From: an uncultured Eubacterium sp. | GTDB taxonomy: Bacteria > Bacillota > Clostridia > Lachnospirales > Lachnospiraceae | Assembly: GCA_947088865.1 (NCBI GenBank) | Contig: CAMUHY010000013.1 | Span: 28,607-92,606 of the forward strand | Direction of reading: 5' to 3' | Length of the DNA: 64,000 bases | In this document: positions 25,175-35,310 of the stretch, in pieces | Position numbering within the stretch: the stretch's first letter is position 1 | Layout of the letters: every line of letters starts with the position of its first letter | Made by a program: the position numbers and the translations under genes | Notes under the pieces: model-generated | What the model was told of the DNA's origin: nothing | The model's input: only the letters and a program-made list of their open reading frames with translations | Database searches by the model: none

Positions 25175-25337
25175 GTTAAGCGGATATTCGCAATCCGCTA
25201 CGCTACTTGCTCAAACCCACTAGCTACTATCGTAGCTTTTTAGTGGGAGCTTATACTCCCATTGAAACAAGGAAGTCCCCACTCCCACTTATGCCTTTGC
25301 AGCATTGAAGTGGGGACTTCCTTGATGAGGTTAAAAA
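25175..25337 (+). repeat. Dispersed structured repeat, copy G (best full-length form)
   Basis: The most complete copy. Elements in order: a 7-bp stem AGCGGAT/ATCCGCT (25179-25199); a stem CCCACTA/TAGTGGG with inner GCTAC/GTAGC (25216-25247); GGGAG/CTCCC (25245-25260), which competes with the previous stem; and a perfect 15-bp stem AAGGAAGTCCCCACT/AGTGGGGACTTCCTT (25269-25283 with 25309-25323) with an apical ATGC/GCAT. The end is GATGAGGTTAAAA. The SDR gene starts 23 bases after it. Confidence 0.9.
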
Positions 25338-25359
25338 AATCAAAAAATGGAGGATTCTT

Positions 25360-26133
25360 ATGGCAACAGCATGTATCACAGGCGCCAGTTCTGGCATTGG
25401 TCGAGCATTTGCAATTCATTTAAGCAAAATGGGATATCATCTTATATTGATATCAAGAAATACTTATAAATTAAAAAAACTAGCAAAAAAATTAAATACC
25501 ACATGTAAAATCATTTATTGTGATTTATCCAATGAAAATTCATGTCGTAGCCTTGCTAATCAATTAAAAAAATACAATATTGATATCTTAATTAACAATG
25601 CTGGATTTGGAGATTTGGGGGAATTAAGCAAGACAAGCCTTTTAAAAGACCTTGATATGATTCATGTCAATATAAAAGCAACCCATATTCTTACAAAAGA
25701 GCTGCTTCCTCAATTTATCAAACGTGACAGCGGCTACATTATGAATGTTTCTTCCAGTGCAGGATTATTGCCTGGCGGACCGCATATGGCAACATATTAT
25801 GCTACAAAATCATATGTCACAAGTTTGACTTGTTCTGTCTATCAAGAATTAAAAGAAGCTAAAAGCCATGTGCATATCTGCGCATTATGTCCAGGTCCTG
25901 TCCGGACAAATTTTAACAATGTTGCCAATGTTCAATTTTCTATAAATGGAATATCTGCTTCGTATTGTGCAGCGTATGGACTTAAAAAAATGTTTCAAAA
26001 AAAACTTCTTATTATACCAACGTTTTATATGAAAGCTGCTGTATGGGTAATGCAAAAAACACCTCGCAAAATAGCACTTGCAATTACCTCACATCAACAG
26101 CACAAAAAATATCATAAATCAACAACTTTATAA
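25360..26133 (+). CDS. Short-chain dehydrogenase/reductase (SDR)
   Basis: A 257-residue cytosolic NAD(P)-dependent oxidoreductase. The nucleotide-binding motif is TGASSGIGRAFA at the N-terminus, followed by the SDR signature NNAGFG near residue 80. The catalytic residues are Ser in MNVSSSAG and Tyr-x-x-x-Lys in YYATKSY. The substrate cannot be told from sequence. The sub-branch with a conserved MATYYATKSYV and a late CPGPVRTNF matches the DltE/YqjQ-like classical SDRs of Firmicutes. GGAGG lies before the ATG. Solitary plus-strand gene, preceded directly by repeat copy G. Confidence 0.9.
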   Translation: MATACITGASSGIGRAFAIHLSKMGYHLILISRNTYKLKKLAKKLNTTCKIIYCDLSNENSCRSLANQLKKYNIDILINNAGFGDLGELSKTSLLKDLDMIHVNIKATHILTKELLPQFIKRDSGYIMNVSSSAGLLPGGPHMATYYATKSYVTSLTCSVYQELKEAKSHVHICALCPGPVRTNFNNVANVQFSINGISASYCAAYGLKKMFQKKLLIIPTFYMKAAVWVMQKTPRKIALAITSHQQHKKYHKSTTL

Positions 26134-26154
26134 TTTATTACAAGCACTGTGAAA

Positions 26155-27075
26155 TTACCCTTTTCGCAGTGCTTGTGCAATATCGCTTATCTTTCTAAGC
26201 CGATGATTTACGCCTGATTTCCCAACAGGTGGAGAAAGCTTTGCTCCAATATCTTTAAGATTCATATCTGGATTTTCAAGACGAATCACTGCCACATTAT
26301 ACAAAGGCTCTTTCAAAGAACTAAGTCCCACCGTATCTCTTATATATTCTATATCTTTAATCTGTTTTACTGCTGCTTCAACAGTCTTATTAATATTGGC
26401 AGTCTCACAGTTTACCTTTCGATTTACATCATTGCGCATACCTTTTAAAATCATTACATTATACAACTCCATCTGTGAGACAAACGCTCCCATAACATTA
26501 AGACAGTCTGTAATATGATTGCCTTCTTTGATATACGTAATAAAATTATTTTTTCTAGCAATGACTTTGGCGTCCAATTCAAAAAATGCAAGCATTTCTT
26601 TAAGCTGCATTGCATCCGCCTGATTGGTACACACAATTTCATAATGATAGGATTTATTGGGGTCACTTATAGACCCTGCTGCTAAAAAAGCCCCTCTTAT
26701 AAAGGCTCTCTTACAGCACTCCTTTTGTACAAGCAAGGAATTATTCAGCATTTTTCTTTCCGAATCATTCCACTTGATTGCCATTAATATTTTTTCAGTA
26801 ATACTTTTACTTTGTATTTTTATAGTGATAATATTATTTTTTTTGCCTTCATGCTGTAATGTAATATCCTTGTCTGCTACATTAAATGTACATTTTATTA
26901 ACTGTACAAAAACATCTGCCACAATATCATTTTCTGTTGTCGCACAAAGCCCCTCCCACTGATTGCAGGCATTTGCGCAAAATGCCATAATAGCGGCAAG
27001 TTCTGCTATCTGACAATGTTTGGCAGTATCAATTTTATGTTTCAATTCTTCTTTAACTTGTGATGAAAAAGACAT
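26155..27075 (-). CDS. whiA: DNA-binding protein WhiA
   Basis: A 306-residue WhiA, a DNA-binding protein with a LAGLIDADG-like N-terminal domain and a C-terminal helix-turn-helix. The C-terminal pattern is [27 protein letters not shown]-like: [20 protein letters not shown] then [13 protein letters not shown]. In Firmicutes WhiA affects chromosome segregation and cell division. An ATG at 27105 lies upstream in frame, but AAAGGG is positioned correctly for the ATG at 27075, one base after the rapZ stop. It is the last gene of the uvrC-hprK-glcK-murB-rapZ-whiA cluster. Confidence 0.93.
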   Translation of the reverse strand: [306 protein letters not shown]

Positions 27076-27076
27076 T

Positions 27077-27946
27077 TCAACCCTTTCGTTTGGAATCCTT
27101 ATCAATATCCCGATGTTCCACTTTACAGCCGTATTTGCTTGTCTTCAATGTTGCTGCAACCGCATTTGCAAGCGTAACAGAACGATGTTTTCCGCCTGTA
27201 CATCCAATGGCAATAACAAGGCTGTTTTTGCCTTCTGCCACATAATTTGGAAGTAAAAACGCAATTAAATCCGTTACTTTGGACAAAAAAACATGTGCCG
27301 CCTCAAATCCCATAACATAATCTTGTATTGCCTTATCATTTCCTGTCTGATATTTTAACTCTTCTATATAATAGGGATTAGGCAAAAAACGCACATCAAA
27401 CACTAAATCAGCATCCGATGGTATCCCATACTTAAAGCCAAACGATAATACAGTAACAAACAAGTTATTATAAGACTCTTCACCAACAAATAACTTTTCT
27501 AATTGCTGTTTTAATTCTCTAGTAAGCATTTGACTGGTATCCATGATATAATTGGCACGATTTCTTAAAAACTGCATCTGTTTTCGCTCAACAGCAATAG
27601 CATGGTCAACGCGGTCATCTTTTGCTAATGGATGTGTTCTTCTTGTCTCTTTATATCGTTTTACTAAAACATCATCACTGGCATCTAAAAATAAAATTTT
27701 ACATTCATAATTTCCAGACCTCATCTCATCTAAAATGGGTTCCATATCATTTATAGAAGCCGCATTTCTAATATCAACACCCAAAGCAATATTAGCATAC
27801 CCTTTTTGTCCTTCTGCCAACTGGGCAAATCTTGGAATAAGCTCAATAGGCATATTGTCTACACAGTAATATCCACAGTCTTCCAATACATTAAGTGCTG
27901 TTGATTTGCCAGCCCCAGACATTCCTGTAACTATTATAATCTTCAT
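27077..27946 (-). CDS. rapZ: RNase adapter / nucleotide-binding protein RapZ
   Basis: A 289-residue P-loop protein of the RapZ/YvcJ family. The P-loop is GMSGAGKSTALNVLEDCGYYCVDN at residues 6-30, and the conserved C-terminal pattern is SFGFKYGIPSDADLVFDVRF, then GCTGGKHRSV near residue 250. E. coli RapZ directs RNase E to the sRNA GlmZ and so controls amino-sugar synthesis; in Gram-positives the homologue acts with WhiA on growth and division. GGAG precedes the ATG. It is in the usual order before whiA. Confidence 0.93.
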   Translation of the reverse strand: MKIIIVTGMSGAGKSTALNVLEDCGYYCVDNMPIELIPRFAQLAEGQKGYANIALGVDIRNAASINDMEPILDEMRSGNYECKILFLDASDDVLVKRYKETRRTHPLAKDDRVDHAIAVERKQMQFLRNRANYIMDTSQMLTRELKQQLEKLFVGEESYNNLFVTVLSFGFKYGIPSDADLVFDVRFLPNPYYIEELKYQTGNDKAIQDYVMGFEAAHVFLSKVTDLIAFLLPNYVAEGKNSLVIAIGCTGGKHRSVTLANAVAATLKTSKYGCKVEHRDIDKDSKRKG

Positions 27947-28089
27947 GGTTTATCTCCAATATTCTCAAAAAATACACTTATATTTTTTAGTATATATATC
28001 TTCAATATTTGTTTTTACTATCTGTTTTCCAAATACATATTTAGCCTTCGCGCTACGACTGATTTTAAGAGCAGCTAATAACTCCATTT

Positions 28090-29028
28090 TCAGCTATCAA
28101 TAAATCCTAATTTTTTCACTTCTAATTCAAGCCTTACTCCTGTTTGTTCCTGCACAATGCGCACTACTTCATCCGTTAGCTTGATAAAGTCCTGTGCTGT
28201 CGCCATCCCTGTATTGACAACAAAACCTGCATGTTTTTCAGAAACTTGAACGCCTCCGACTGTAAATCCCTTAAGACCAGCATCGGCTATTAGTTTGCCG
28301 GCATAAAACCCCTGTGGTCTTTTAAATGTGCTGCCTGCGCTTGGATACTCTAATGGCTGTTTTTCTTTTCTAAGAGCGGCTAACGATTCCATCTTTTCCT
28401 TAATTGCTTTTGGGTCATCTTGTTTAAGTTCAATAACCACCTCAAGCACAATATAATTTTTTTCTTGAATAATACTTTTTCGATAACCTAATTCCAACGC
28501 TTCTTTTGATAATTCCATTAATGTTCCATCTCTGTCACAAACCGTCGCTGACACAATAACATCTTTTAACTCGCTGCCGTATGCCCCTGCATTCATACAG
28601 ACACCACCGCCCAAACTTCCTGGAATACCACTGGCAAACTCGAATCCTGTACAGCCTTCTTTTGCAGCCATAGCTGCTAACCTTACCATACTAATACCTG
28701 AAAGCGCTTTAAATCGTACTGTTTTTTTGTTATTACACCAACAACTGCTATAATCTGAATAATGATTGTATAATTGTATGATAACGCCCTGAAAACCATT
28801 ATCACTGACAAGAAGATTACTGCCATTACCAATTACATAATAATTCATATTAAATCTTTTCAACGCTTGTATTAATGGTGGAATTTGCCGCAAATTTGTC
28901 GGAGTGACAAAACAATCTGCTGGTCCGCCTATTTTTAAAGTCGTATGATTTTTCATGGGTTCTGACAATTTTACATGTTCTTTTCCAACAACTTTTTGTA
29001 TGTATTGTACTATATGCTCATCAATCAT
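28090..29028 (-). CDS. murB: UDP-N-acetylenolpyruvoylglucosamine reductase
   Basis: About 312 residues. MurB reduces UDP-GlcNAc-enolpyruvate to UDP-MurNAc in the cytosol, the second committed step of peptidoglycan synthesis, and uses FAD. Landmarks: NGSNLLVSDNGF (FAD binding), CMNAGAYGSELKDV, and YPSAGSTFKRP with the catalytic Ser; the C-terminus has the GFVVNTGMATAQDF motif. An upstream ATG at 29097 would overlap glcK by 77 bases; the ATG at 29028 has GGAG before it and an eight-base overlap (ATGATTGA) with the glcK stop, so it is preferred. Confidence 0.93.
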   Translation of the reverse strand: MIDEHIVQYIQKVVGKEHVKLSEPMKNHTTLKIGGPADCFVTPTNLRQIPPLIQALKRFNMNYYVIGNGSNLLVSDNGFQGVIIQLYNHYSDYSSCWCNNKKTVRFKALSGISMVRLAAMAAKEGCTGFEFASGIPGSLGGGVCMNAGAYGSELKDVIVSATVCDRDGTLMELSKEALELGYRKSIIQEKNYIVLEVVIELKQDDPKAIKEKMESLAALRKEKQPLEYPSAGSTFKRPQGFYAGKLIADAGLKGFTVGGVQVSEKHAGFVVNTGMATAQDFIKLTDEVVRIVQEQTGVRLELEVKKLGFIDS

Positions 29029-29956
29029 TCTCGCTCTCTCCATGAACAGACTGCAAATCCCCCAATACCAATTTTGCTGCGCCATATATACCAGCATCGT
29101 TTTCTAACAACGCCTTTACTATATTAGTATCTTTGCTGGCATGAAATGCAAACATTTGATAATATTTTCTGATTTTTTCTAAAAAATATTCGCCTGCTGC
29201 CGATACACCGCCTCCTATAATAAAACATTCAGGGTCGACAACACCCGCTATACAAGCCATTCCCTTTGCAAGATATCTCGATACATTCTCTATTACAGCA
29301 TCCATTGCTTTATCACCAGCTATCGCCTTATCAAACGCCTCTTTTGCATTGTTTGTCCCTGCAAGCCTTGCAATTCCTGATGCGGAAGCCACTTGCTCAA
29401 GACACCCTGTATTTCCGCAAGAACACGCATAGTCAAGACCTTCCACAACTGGAAGATGTCCTATCTCAGCAGCAGCGCCATGAAATCCATTAACAATATG
29501 TCCATCAAGAATAAGTCCGCCTCCGACACCTGTTCCAATCGTAAGCATCATAATGCTATGATATCCTTTTCCGCTCCCTTTGAAAAATTCTCCAAGCGCG
29601 GCAACATTCGCATCGTTTGCGATATGAATACAATCTTTAGAAACATGTATCATTGCAGACAGTTCATCTGCAACATGAACTACTCCCCAGCCCAAATTGA
29701 CACACTTATTAACAGCGCCATCATTTCGTATTGCACCTGGAATACCAATACCAATACCTAAAATATCAGAAATTTGAATCGCATTTTTTTCAATGGTTCG
29801 ATTAATATATTGAGCGATATCCGCTAAAATATATCGACCATTTTCCTGTGTTCTAGTAGGAATTTCCTCCTTGATGACAAGCTCTGCCTCTCCGTCAAAA
29901 ACACCACATTTAATGGTGTTGCCTCCTATGTCAATACCAAATATTGTCTTACTCAT
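29021..29956 (-). CDS. glcK: ROK-family glucokinase
   Basis: About 311 residues. A ROK sugar kinase that phosphorylates glucose with ATP. Landmarks: GIDIGGNTIKCGVF (phosphate binding) at the N-terminus, MMLTIGTGVGGGLI in the middle, and the zinc-binding CSCGNTGCLEQVAS near residue 180, typical of ROK glucokinases. An ATG further upstream lies within hprK; the ATG at 29956 overlaps the hprK stop by eight bases (ATGAGTAA) and is preferred. Its placement after hprK suggests a link to carbon-catabolite signalling. Confidence 0.92.
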   Translation of the reverse strand: MSKTIFGIDIGGNTIKCGVFDGEAELVIKEEIPTRTQENGRYILADIAQYINRTIEKNAIQISDILGIGIGIPGAIRNDGAVNKCVNLGWGVVHVADELSAMIHVSKDCIHIANDANVAALGEFFKGSGKGYHSIMMLTIGTGVGGGLILDGHIVNGFHGAAAEIGHLPVVEGLDYACSCGNTGCLEQVASASGIARLAGTNNAKEAFDKAIAGDKAMDAVIENVSRYLAKGMACIAGVVDPECFIIGGGVSAAGEYFLEKIRKYYQMFAFHASKDTNIVKALLENDAGIYGAAKLVLGDLQSVHGESEND

Positions 29957-30896
29957 CGTCATCACCGCCACGCATAAGATTTTCTTGCACTCTTCTGTAC
30001 AACTCTTTTGCCGCATTGTATCCCATTTTCTTTTGTCTATGATTAACCGCAGCCGCTTCTACAATAACAGCTAGATTACGTCCTGGTCTTATTGGAAGTG
30101 AATGACATACCACCTTATTTCCAAGATACTCTGTATACTCTTCTTCCAAACCAAGTCGGTCGTACTCTTTATCTTTATTCCAATCCTCTAACTTGATTAC
30201 CATATCAATCTGTTGTTCTTCTTTGACACTCTCAACACCAAACAATGTCTTGACATCAATAATGCCGATACCTCTTAATTCAATAAAATATTTGGTGACG
30301 CCTGGCGCTGAACCGATTAACGTCTCATCACTTATCTTTCGGATTTCGACAGCATCGTCTGTTACAAGGCGATGTCCACGCTTTAACAACTCAAGCGCTG
30401 CTTCACTCTTACCAATGCCACTCTCTCCTATAATAAGCACGCCTGTACCATATACATCAACAAGAACGCCATGAATAACAATACATGGAGCCAACTCGAC
30501 ATTAAGCCATCTTGTCACTTCAGCAACAAACGCTGACGTCGCCGCTTTTGATTTTAAGATTGGTATTTTGTATTTATTTGCTAACTCGATTATCTTTTCT
30601 TCTGGCTCTAAATCTCTGCAAAATACAAGACATGGTATATTGCTTGATAAAAGCTGCATATAACGCTCAAAGCGTATGTCTTGTGAGAGACTTTTAAGAT
30701 AAGCAAACTCTACATTTCCAATAATTTGTATTCGGTCGTTGTCAAACTGGTCATAAAATCCTGTAAGCTGTAATGCTGGTCTATTGACTTCAGGTATATT
30801 AAGCCAAATTCCTTTGGTGTCAATATCTGGAGTTAAGTTTACCAGTTCCATCTTTTCTATTACTTTTGATAATCTCACTCTTTCTGTTGAATTCAT
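29949..30896 (-). CDS. hprK: HPr kinase/phosphorylase
   Basis: About 315 residues: an N-terminal domain and a C-terminal kinase domain with P-loop GESGIGKSEAALELL (near residue 150) and the signature ELRGIGIIDVKTLFGV. HprK phosphorylates Ser46 of HPr and so drives CcpA-dependent catabolite control in Firmicutes; it can also remove the phosphate. The ATG at 30896 has GAGG five bases ahead; the longer upstream frame is a shadow. The HPr encoded in this window (45871-46128) lacks Ser46, see findings. Confidence 0.92.
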   Translation of the reverse strand: MNSTERVRLSKVIEKMELVNLTPDIDTKGIWLNIPEVNRPALQLTGFYDQFDNDRIQIIGNVEFAYLKSLSQDIRFERYMQLLSSNIPCLVFCRDLEPEEKIIELANKYKIPILKSKAATSAFVAEVTRWLNVELAPCIVIHGVLVDVYGTGVLIIGESGIGKSEAALELLKRGHRLVTDDAVEIRKISDETLIGSAPGVTKYFIELRGIGIIDVKTLFGVESVKEEQQIDMVIKLEDWNKDKEYDRLGLEEEYTEYLGNKVVCHSLPIRPGRNLAVIVEAAAVNHRQKKMGYNAAKELYRRVQENLMRGGDDDE

Positions 30897-31035
30897 AAAA
30901 TCCTCATTTCTACGCTGCTTTTTGTGCAAAGAACCTTTTGTTCTTTTTTGTAACTTTGTGTCAAGCAACGCATAAACACAAACTTATTCTAATAACATTT
31001 TTTAGTGTATCAATTTATTTTAACACATTTATGAA

Positions 31036-32856
31036 TCAATGAAAATATCTGTATATATTTTGTGCGATATTCTTTGTAATGCCATCTACTTTCATCAGTT
31101 CCTCAACCGATGCCTGCCTGATTTTTTCAATATCCAAAAAATGTTTCATTAAAGACTTGCGTCTTGCAGGTCCAATGCCTTCGATACCATCCAATATGGA
31201 ATGTACTTGCTGTTTACTTCGGAGGCTTCGATGATATTCAATAGCAAATCGATGTGCCTCATCTTGTATTCTAGTAATTAACTTAAATCCTTCGCTGTGC
31301 GTATCAATTGCAATTAATTGATTATTATAATACAGTCCTCTGGTATTATGATTATCATCTTTGACCATTCCACAGACTGGTATAGAAAGACCAAGCTCTT
31401 TTAATACATCCAATGCAATATTGACCTGCCCTCGACCGCCATCCATCATAATCAGGTCTGGATATATCTCAAATCCTTTTGACCCCTCAATTGCCCGTTT
31501 AAAACGTCTAGTAAGCACTTCTTTCATACTCTTGTAATCATCGGGTCCTTTTACGGTTTTGATTTTAAATTTTCTATAATCATTCTTTTGAGGCTTGCCG
31601 TCTTGAAACACAACCATAGAACCAACCGATTCTACACCATTTGTGTTGGATATATCATATGCTTCTGCCCTTTTTATTTCAGGCAGTCCTATTAATACTG
31701 CAATCTCTGTCATAGCGCCAATCGTTTTTTTCTGTTCATTTTTTATTCGTTCCGTATCTTGCAATAAAACATTTTGAGCATTTTTATATGCAAGTTCAAC
31801 CAATTTTTCTTTATCGCCTTTTTTCGGTGTAATAATTTTCACTTTTGTTTTTTTAATATCCGTCAGCCATGCAGCAACAACATCTACATCTTCTATTTCT
31901 TTTTGTATCATAATAACATTTGGAATATATGGCGTTCCTCCATAATACTGTTTAATAAACTGAGAAAGAATTTCACTTACGCCATCTCCTTGTGCCACGG
32001 ACATATGAAAATGGTCTCGCCCCAGCAGTTTTCCTTCTCTTATAAAAAACACCTGAACAACCGCATCACTGCCATCGCTGGCACAAGCAATCACATCTCT
32101 GTCTGCATTATCATCTGTTGTTATTTTTTGTTTTTGAGCGACCTGTTTTACACTGCCTATCAGGTCTCTATATTTCGCCGCCTCCTCATACTGCATATTT
32201 TGTGCGCACTCTTTCATGCTATCCATAAGATTTCCCAAAATTTTAGCATAATTGCCATTTAAAAATTCAATCACTTCATCAATAGCTTTTTTATACGTTT
32301 CTTCATCAATATACCCTTGACATGGTGCGCTGCATTGTCCAATATGATAATTTAAACAAGGTCTTTCTTTACCTGTGTCCTTAGGAAGACGCCTATTGCA
32401 TGTGCGAATTTTATACAGCTTACATAATAATTCAATCGTATCATTCACTGCTTTTGAGGAGGTATACGGTCCAAAGTAACGCCCTGTTCCATGTTTGATG
32501 TCCCTTGAGACAAACACTCTTGGATATGCTTCATGCGTTGTCACTTTGATAAACGGATATGTCTTATCATCTTTTAACATCGTATTATATTTAGGACTAT
32601 GCTCTTTTATCAAATTACATTCCAACACAAGTGCTTCAAGCTCAGAATCCGTAATAATATATTCAAAATAACTAATATGGGACACCATCTGTTTAATCTT
32701 AGCAGTATGCTTTGTACTTTCCCTAAAATACTGTCGGACACGATTTTTCAAATTGACTGCTTTTCCTACATATATAATTGTATCTATATTGTCGTGCATA
32801 ATATAAACTCCCGGCAAATCCGGGAGTTTTTTTAATTCTTCATCTAAATCAAACAT
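31036..32856 (-). CDS. uvrC: Excinuclease ABC subunit C
   Basis: A 606-residue UvrC, the nuclease of nucleotide-excision repair, making the incisions on both sides of a lesion with UvrA and UvrB. Domains in order: GIY-YIG nuclease (GVYIMHDN...IIYVGKA, residues 15-90); a Cys-rich cluster near residue 160 (CNRRLPK...[13 protein letters not shown]); the UVR motif near 205-240 that binds UvrB; the RNase H-like endonuclease; and the helix-hairpin-helix pair at the C-terminus (near 555-606). GGAG precedes the ATG. It heads the cluster that runs to whiA. Confidence 0.95.
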   Translation of the reverse strand: MFDLDEELKKLPDLPGVYIMHDNIDTIIYVGKAVNLKNRVRQYFRESTKHTAKIKQMVSHISYFEYIITDSELEALVLECNLIKEHSPKYNTMLKDDKTYPFIKVTTHEAYPRVFVSRDIKHGTGRYFGPYTSSKAVNDTIELLCKLYKIRTCNRRLPKDTGKERPCLNYHIGQCSAPCQGYIDEETYKKAIDEVIEFLNGNYAKILGNLMDSMKECAQNMQYEEAAKYRDLIGSVKQVAQKQKITTDDNADRDVIACASDGSDAVVQVFFIREGKLLGRDHFHMSVAQGDGVSEILSQFIKQYYGGTPYIPNVIMIQKEIEDVDVVAAWLTDIKKTKVKIITPKKGDKEKLVELAYKNAQNVLLQDTERIKNEQKKTIGAMTEIAVLIGLPEIKRAEAYDISNTNGVESVGSMVVFQDGKPQKNDYRKFKIKTVKGPDDYKSMKEVLTRRFKRAIEGSKGFEIYPDLIMMDGGRGQVNIALDVLKELGLSIPVCGMVKDDNHNTRGLYYNNQLIAIDTHSEGFKLITRIQDEAHRFAIEYHRSLRSKQQVHSILDGIEGIGPARRKSLMKHFLDIEKIRQASVEELMKVDGITKNIAQNIYRYFH

Positions 32857-32887
32857 ATCATTTCTCCATTTTTACAGCATTTATACA

Positions 32888-32955
32888 GTTAAGCGGATAT
32901 TCGCAATCCGCTATACTGCTTGCTCATAACCTATTAACGCCTCAGCCACATTCTG
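32888..32955 (+). repeat. Dispersed repeat left half, copy H
   Basis: GTTAAGCGGATATTCGCAAT followed by CCGCTATACTGCTTGCTC matches the first 40 bases of copy G, including the 7-bp palindrome. The right stem and the conserved end are absent. It lies between the uvrC start and the end of the transglutaminase gene. Confidence 0.7.
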
Positions 32956-32961
32956 CATTAG

Positions 32962-35310
32962 TTAATATAACCAACGAATATACCATGATATATTACGAAC
33001 AATATATTTTCTTAACTGTTTAGCATTATATGTAAATTCTTTCACTTGTTTGGTATTGACAACATACCTTCCGCCACTTAAATCAACATTGGTCACTATA
33101 TTACACATTTTAGAAAATTTCATCCGTCTAAAAAATGAATTGGTCTGTTCCATATAGTTGCCAAAACTTTCATATTCCATATATTCTGGTCTTAAAAATC
33201 CTGCCTTTACCATAATTTTCTCTAAATAATTATACATTGCTACAACATTACATGAACTAAATATTTTATTAACCTTTCTTTTTCTCATAAGAATATAAAA
33301 AGCAATCCCCAAAGCCAAAACACAAATAGCGATAACAATTGTAAAAATAACGTTTCCTATAAAGCCATTGTTTTGAGTTACATCCTCTCCATTAACATTT
33401 AAAACAGGGTTTGCAAATTCTTCCTCATCGGTTTCATCAATCAAATCATTCTCTTGATTTTCTTCTTCATCATCTTCCATCAAATTCAAATCATCTTCAA
33501 CCTGTCCTGTGTTTGGAAAATTCGTTGTGGTTACTGGGGCAATTCCTGTTCCCGCTGGAGTTGCATCAACATTAATCCAACCGATTCCTTCCAGATATAT
33601 TTGTGTCCAAGCATGTGCATCGGAATCTTTTACTTCAACAACATAGCGTTCTTTATTTGGCTCATATGTAGACCGTATGACTCTATCAAATGGAACTGCA
33701 TATCCTTCCACATACCTTGCCGGAATCCCATATGCACGAAACATCAATGTTGCAGCAGTTGCAAAATAAGAACAATACCCCTCTTTGCTCTCACTCAAAA
33801 AATACTCAAAAAAATCTTGTCCGTCTGGTATCTTTCCTGGTGAAAGGGTATAAGAATAATTATCTTGTAAAAAATTTTTAATATATTCTACACAATCCAT
33901 TTTTTGCTTTAATGTATCTACAACTCTAATACCTGCAATACTATGAATTAACGTTTTTTGTTCCGATGATATTTGAAGATAATTATCTATGGCATCAAAT
34001 TCAGCGTTCCTAGAAGAACGTACAATACTATAATTACTATTTACGTTCTTATATTCTACACCTTCACTGTCAATATATCCTTCCGATATCTTTTGCAGCT
34101 TATCATAATAATCACTGCTTAATTTTATACCGCTTGTATCTTTAATATTTCTATTAGAAAAACTACGGTCAAACTTATAAAAATTGTTTTCCATATCCAA
34201 ACCATTATTTTCAAGATAATTTTTCCAACCAGGCGTTGCCTTAATCCTAGTCAATAAAAGATTTGTATACTCATCACATATTTCATACGATTCTTTCTTC
34301 GTCCAATAATTAGAATTTTCTATATAATTTTTACCATAAAATACTGTAATATACTGATGATTTCCTATATTGGGTGTACGCATTGTAAATATGTCCTGAT
34401 TTTTATAAACAATTTCATCTACCTTTCCAAGTTCTCCGCCTTTTAAACTTTGAGAATGTGAAAAATTATTTCCATATATAACACTATTATCACCAAAAAG
34501 ACTGCTTCCTCCACTGCCTGTATTGCCAACCATATTATCAACATAATAAGTAAGTTCAGCTAAATATTCATTAGAATTGATAAAAGATAATATATTTGCA
34601 TTCATCTGAACAAATAATTGCGGACGCTTATATTCTTTTGTGTTTGTTATCAATAACATAATAATGGATATCGCTGCACTCATTGCTATAATAAATTTCA
34701 CATTATCCGCCATTTTTTCATCCATAGATGAAACGCACAAGACATGAGTGACGCAAAAAATCCATATCACACAAGATGGTATTTTTAAACATATCGTATA
34801 GACACATAAAAGGGGAAGCACCATAATTAATGACAGTGCAACACTGCGAACATAATAAATATTAGCACATACTAAAAAAGTTACAACAATACAAAACATC
34901 AGTATTGCTAATAATTCATTTACTTTAATGATATCAAGCTGCTCGGGCGATGGTGTGACAATTTTCCCTCTAAAAATGCTGTCATATATATCATTTACTA
35001 AATAAATAATACCTTGTACCATACGCTTTCCAAATAATATTAATATTAAAATAAGCGTTCCATCAAAGACCGGAATCATTATCTTTCCTATCTTTTTAAT
35101 ATGGATTCCTATCATAAATACAATGGTCATAAGACCAAGTATACTATATACAATATATGGATTTATATAGAGTGCTTTTGTCGTATATAATGTACCTACA
35201 ATGCCAATTTCACCTAATAATGCTACAATAATCTGCCATATAATAATAGATATGTTATATTTCTTTTCCTGATTGTTCATATATTGAATTGCTAAACCTT
35301 TCAACCACAT
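32962..35310 (-). CDS. Transglutaminase-like membrane protein (TgpA-like)
   Basis: A 782-residue protein. The N-terminal 220 residues hold several membrane segments, and a further segment lies near residues 640-665. The extracytosolic part contains a transglutaminase/protease-like core: Cys in KEGYCSYFATAATLMFRAYG, His in DSDAHAWTQIYL and Asp in WINVDATP, which is the full Cys-His-Asp triad. The family occurs with MoxR ATPases and DUF58 proteins, as here. The exact reaction is unknown. The start overlaps the DUF58 gene by 56 bases; a second ATG at 35280 (overlap 26) is equally possible and no good ribosome binding site decides it. Confidence 0.85.
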   Translation of the reverse strand: MWLKGLAIQYMNNQEKKYNISIIIWQIIVALLGEIGIVGTLYTTKALYINPYIVYSILGLMTIVFMIGIHIKKIGKIMIPVFDGTLILILILFGKRMVQGIIYLVNDIYDSIFRGKIVTPSPEQLDIIKVNELLAILMFCIVVTFLVCANIYYVRSVALSLIMVLPLLCVYTICLKIPSCVIWIFCVTHVLCVSSMDEKMADNVKFIIAMSAAISIIMLLITNTKEYKRPQLFVQMNANILSFINSNEYLAELTYYVDNMVGNTGSGGSSLFGDNSVIYGNNFSHSQSLKGGELGKVDEIVYKNQDIFTMRTPNIGNHQYITVFYGKNYIENSNYWTKKESYEICDEYTNLLLTRIKATPGWKNYLENNGLDMENNFYKFDRSFSNRNIKDTSGIKLSSDYYDKLQKISEGYIDSEGVEYKNVNSNYSIVRSSRNAEFDAIDNYLQISSEQKTLIHSIAGIRVVDTLKQKMDCVEYIKNFLQDNYSYTLSPGKIPDGQDFFEYFLSESKEGYCSYFATAATLMFRAYGIPARYVEGYAVPFDRVIRSTYEPNKERYVVEVKDSDAHAWTQIYLEGIGWINVDATPAGTGIAPVTTTNFPNTGQVEDDLNLMEDDEEENQENDLIDETDEEEFANPVLNVNGEDVTQNNGFIGNVIFTIVIAICVLALGIAFYILMRKRKVNKIFSSCNVVAMYNYLEKIMVKAGFLRPEYMEYESFGNYMEQTNSFFRRMKFSKMCNIVTNVDLSGGRYVVNTKQVKEFTYNAKQLRKYIVRNISWYIRWLY

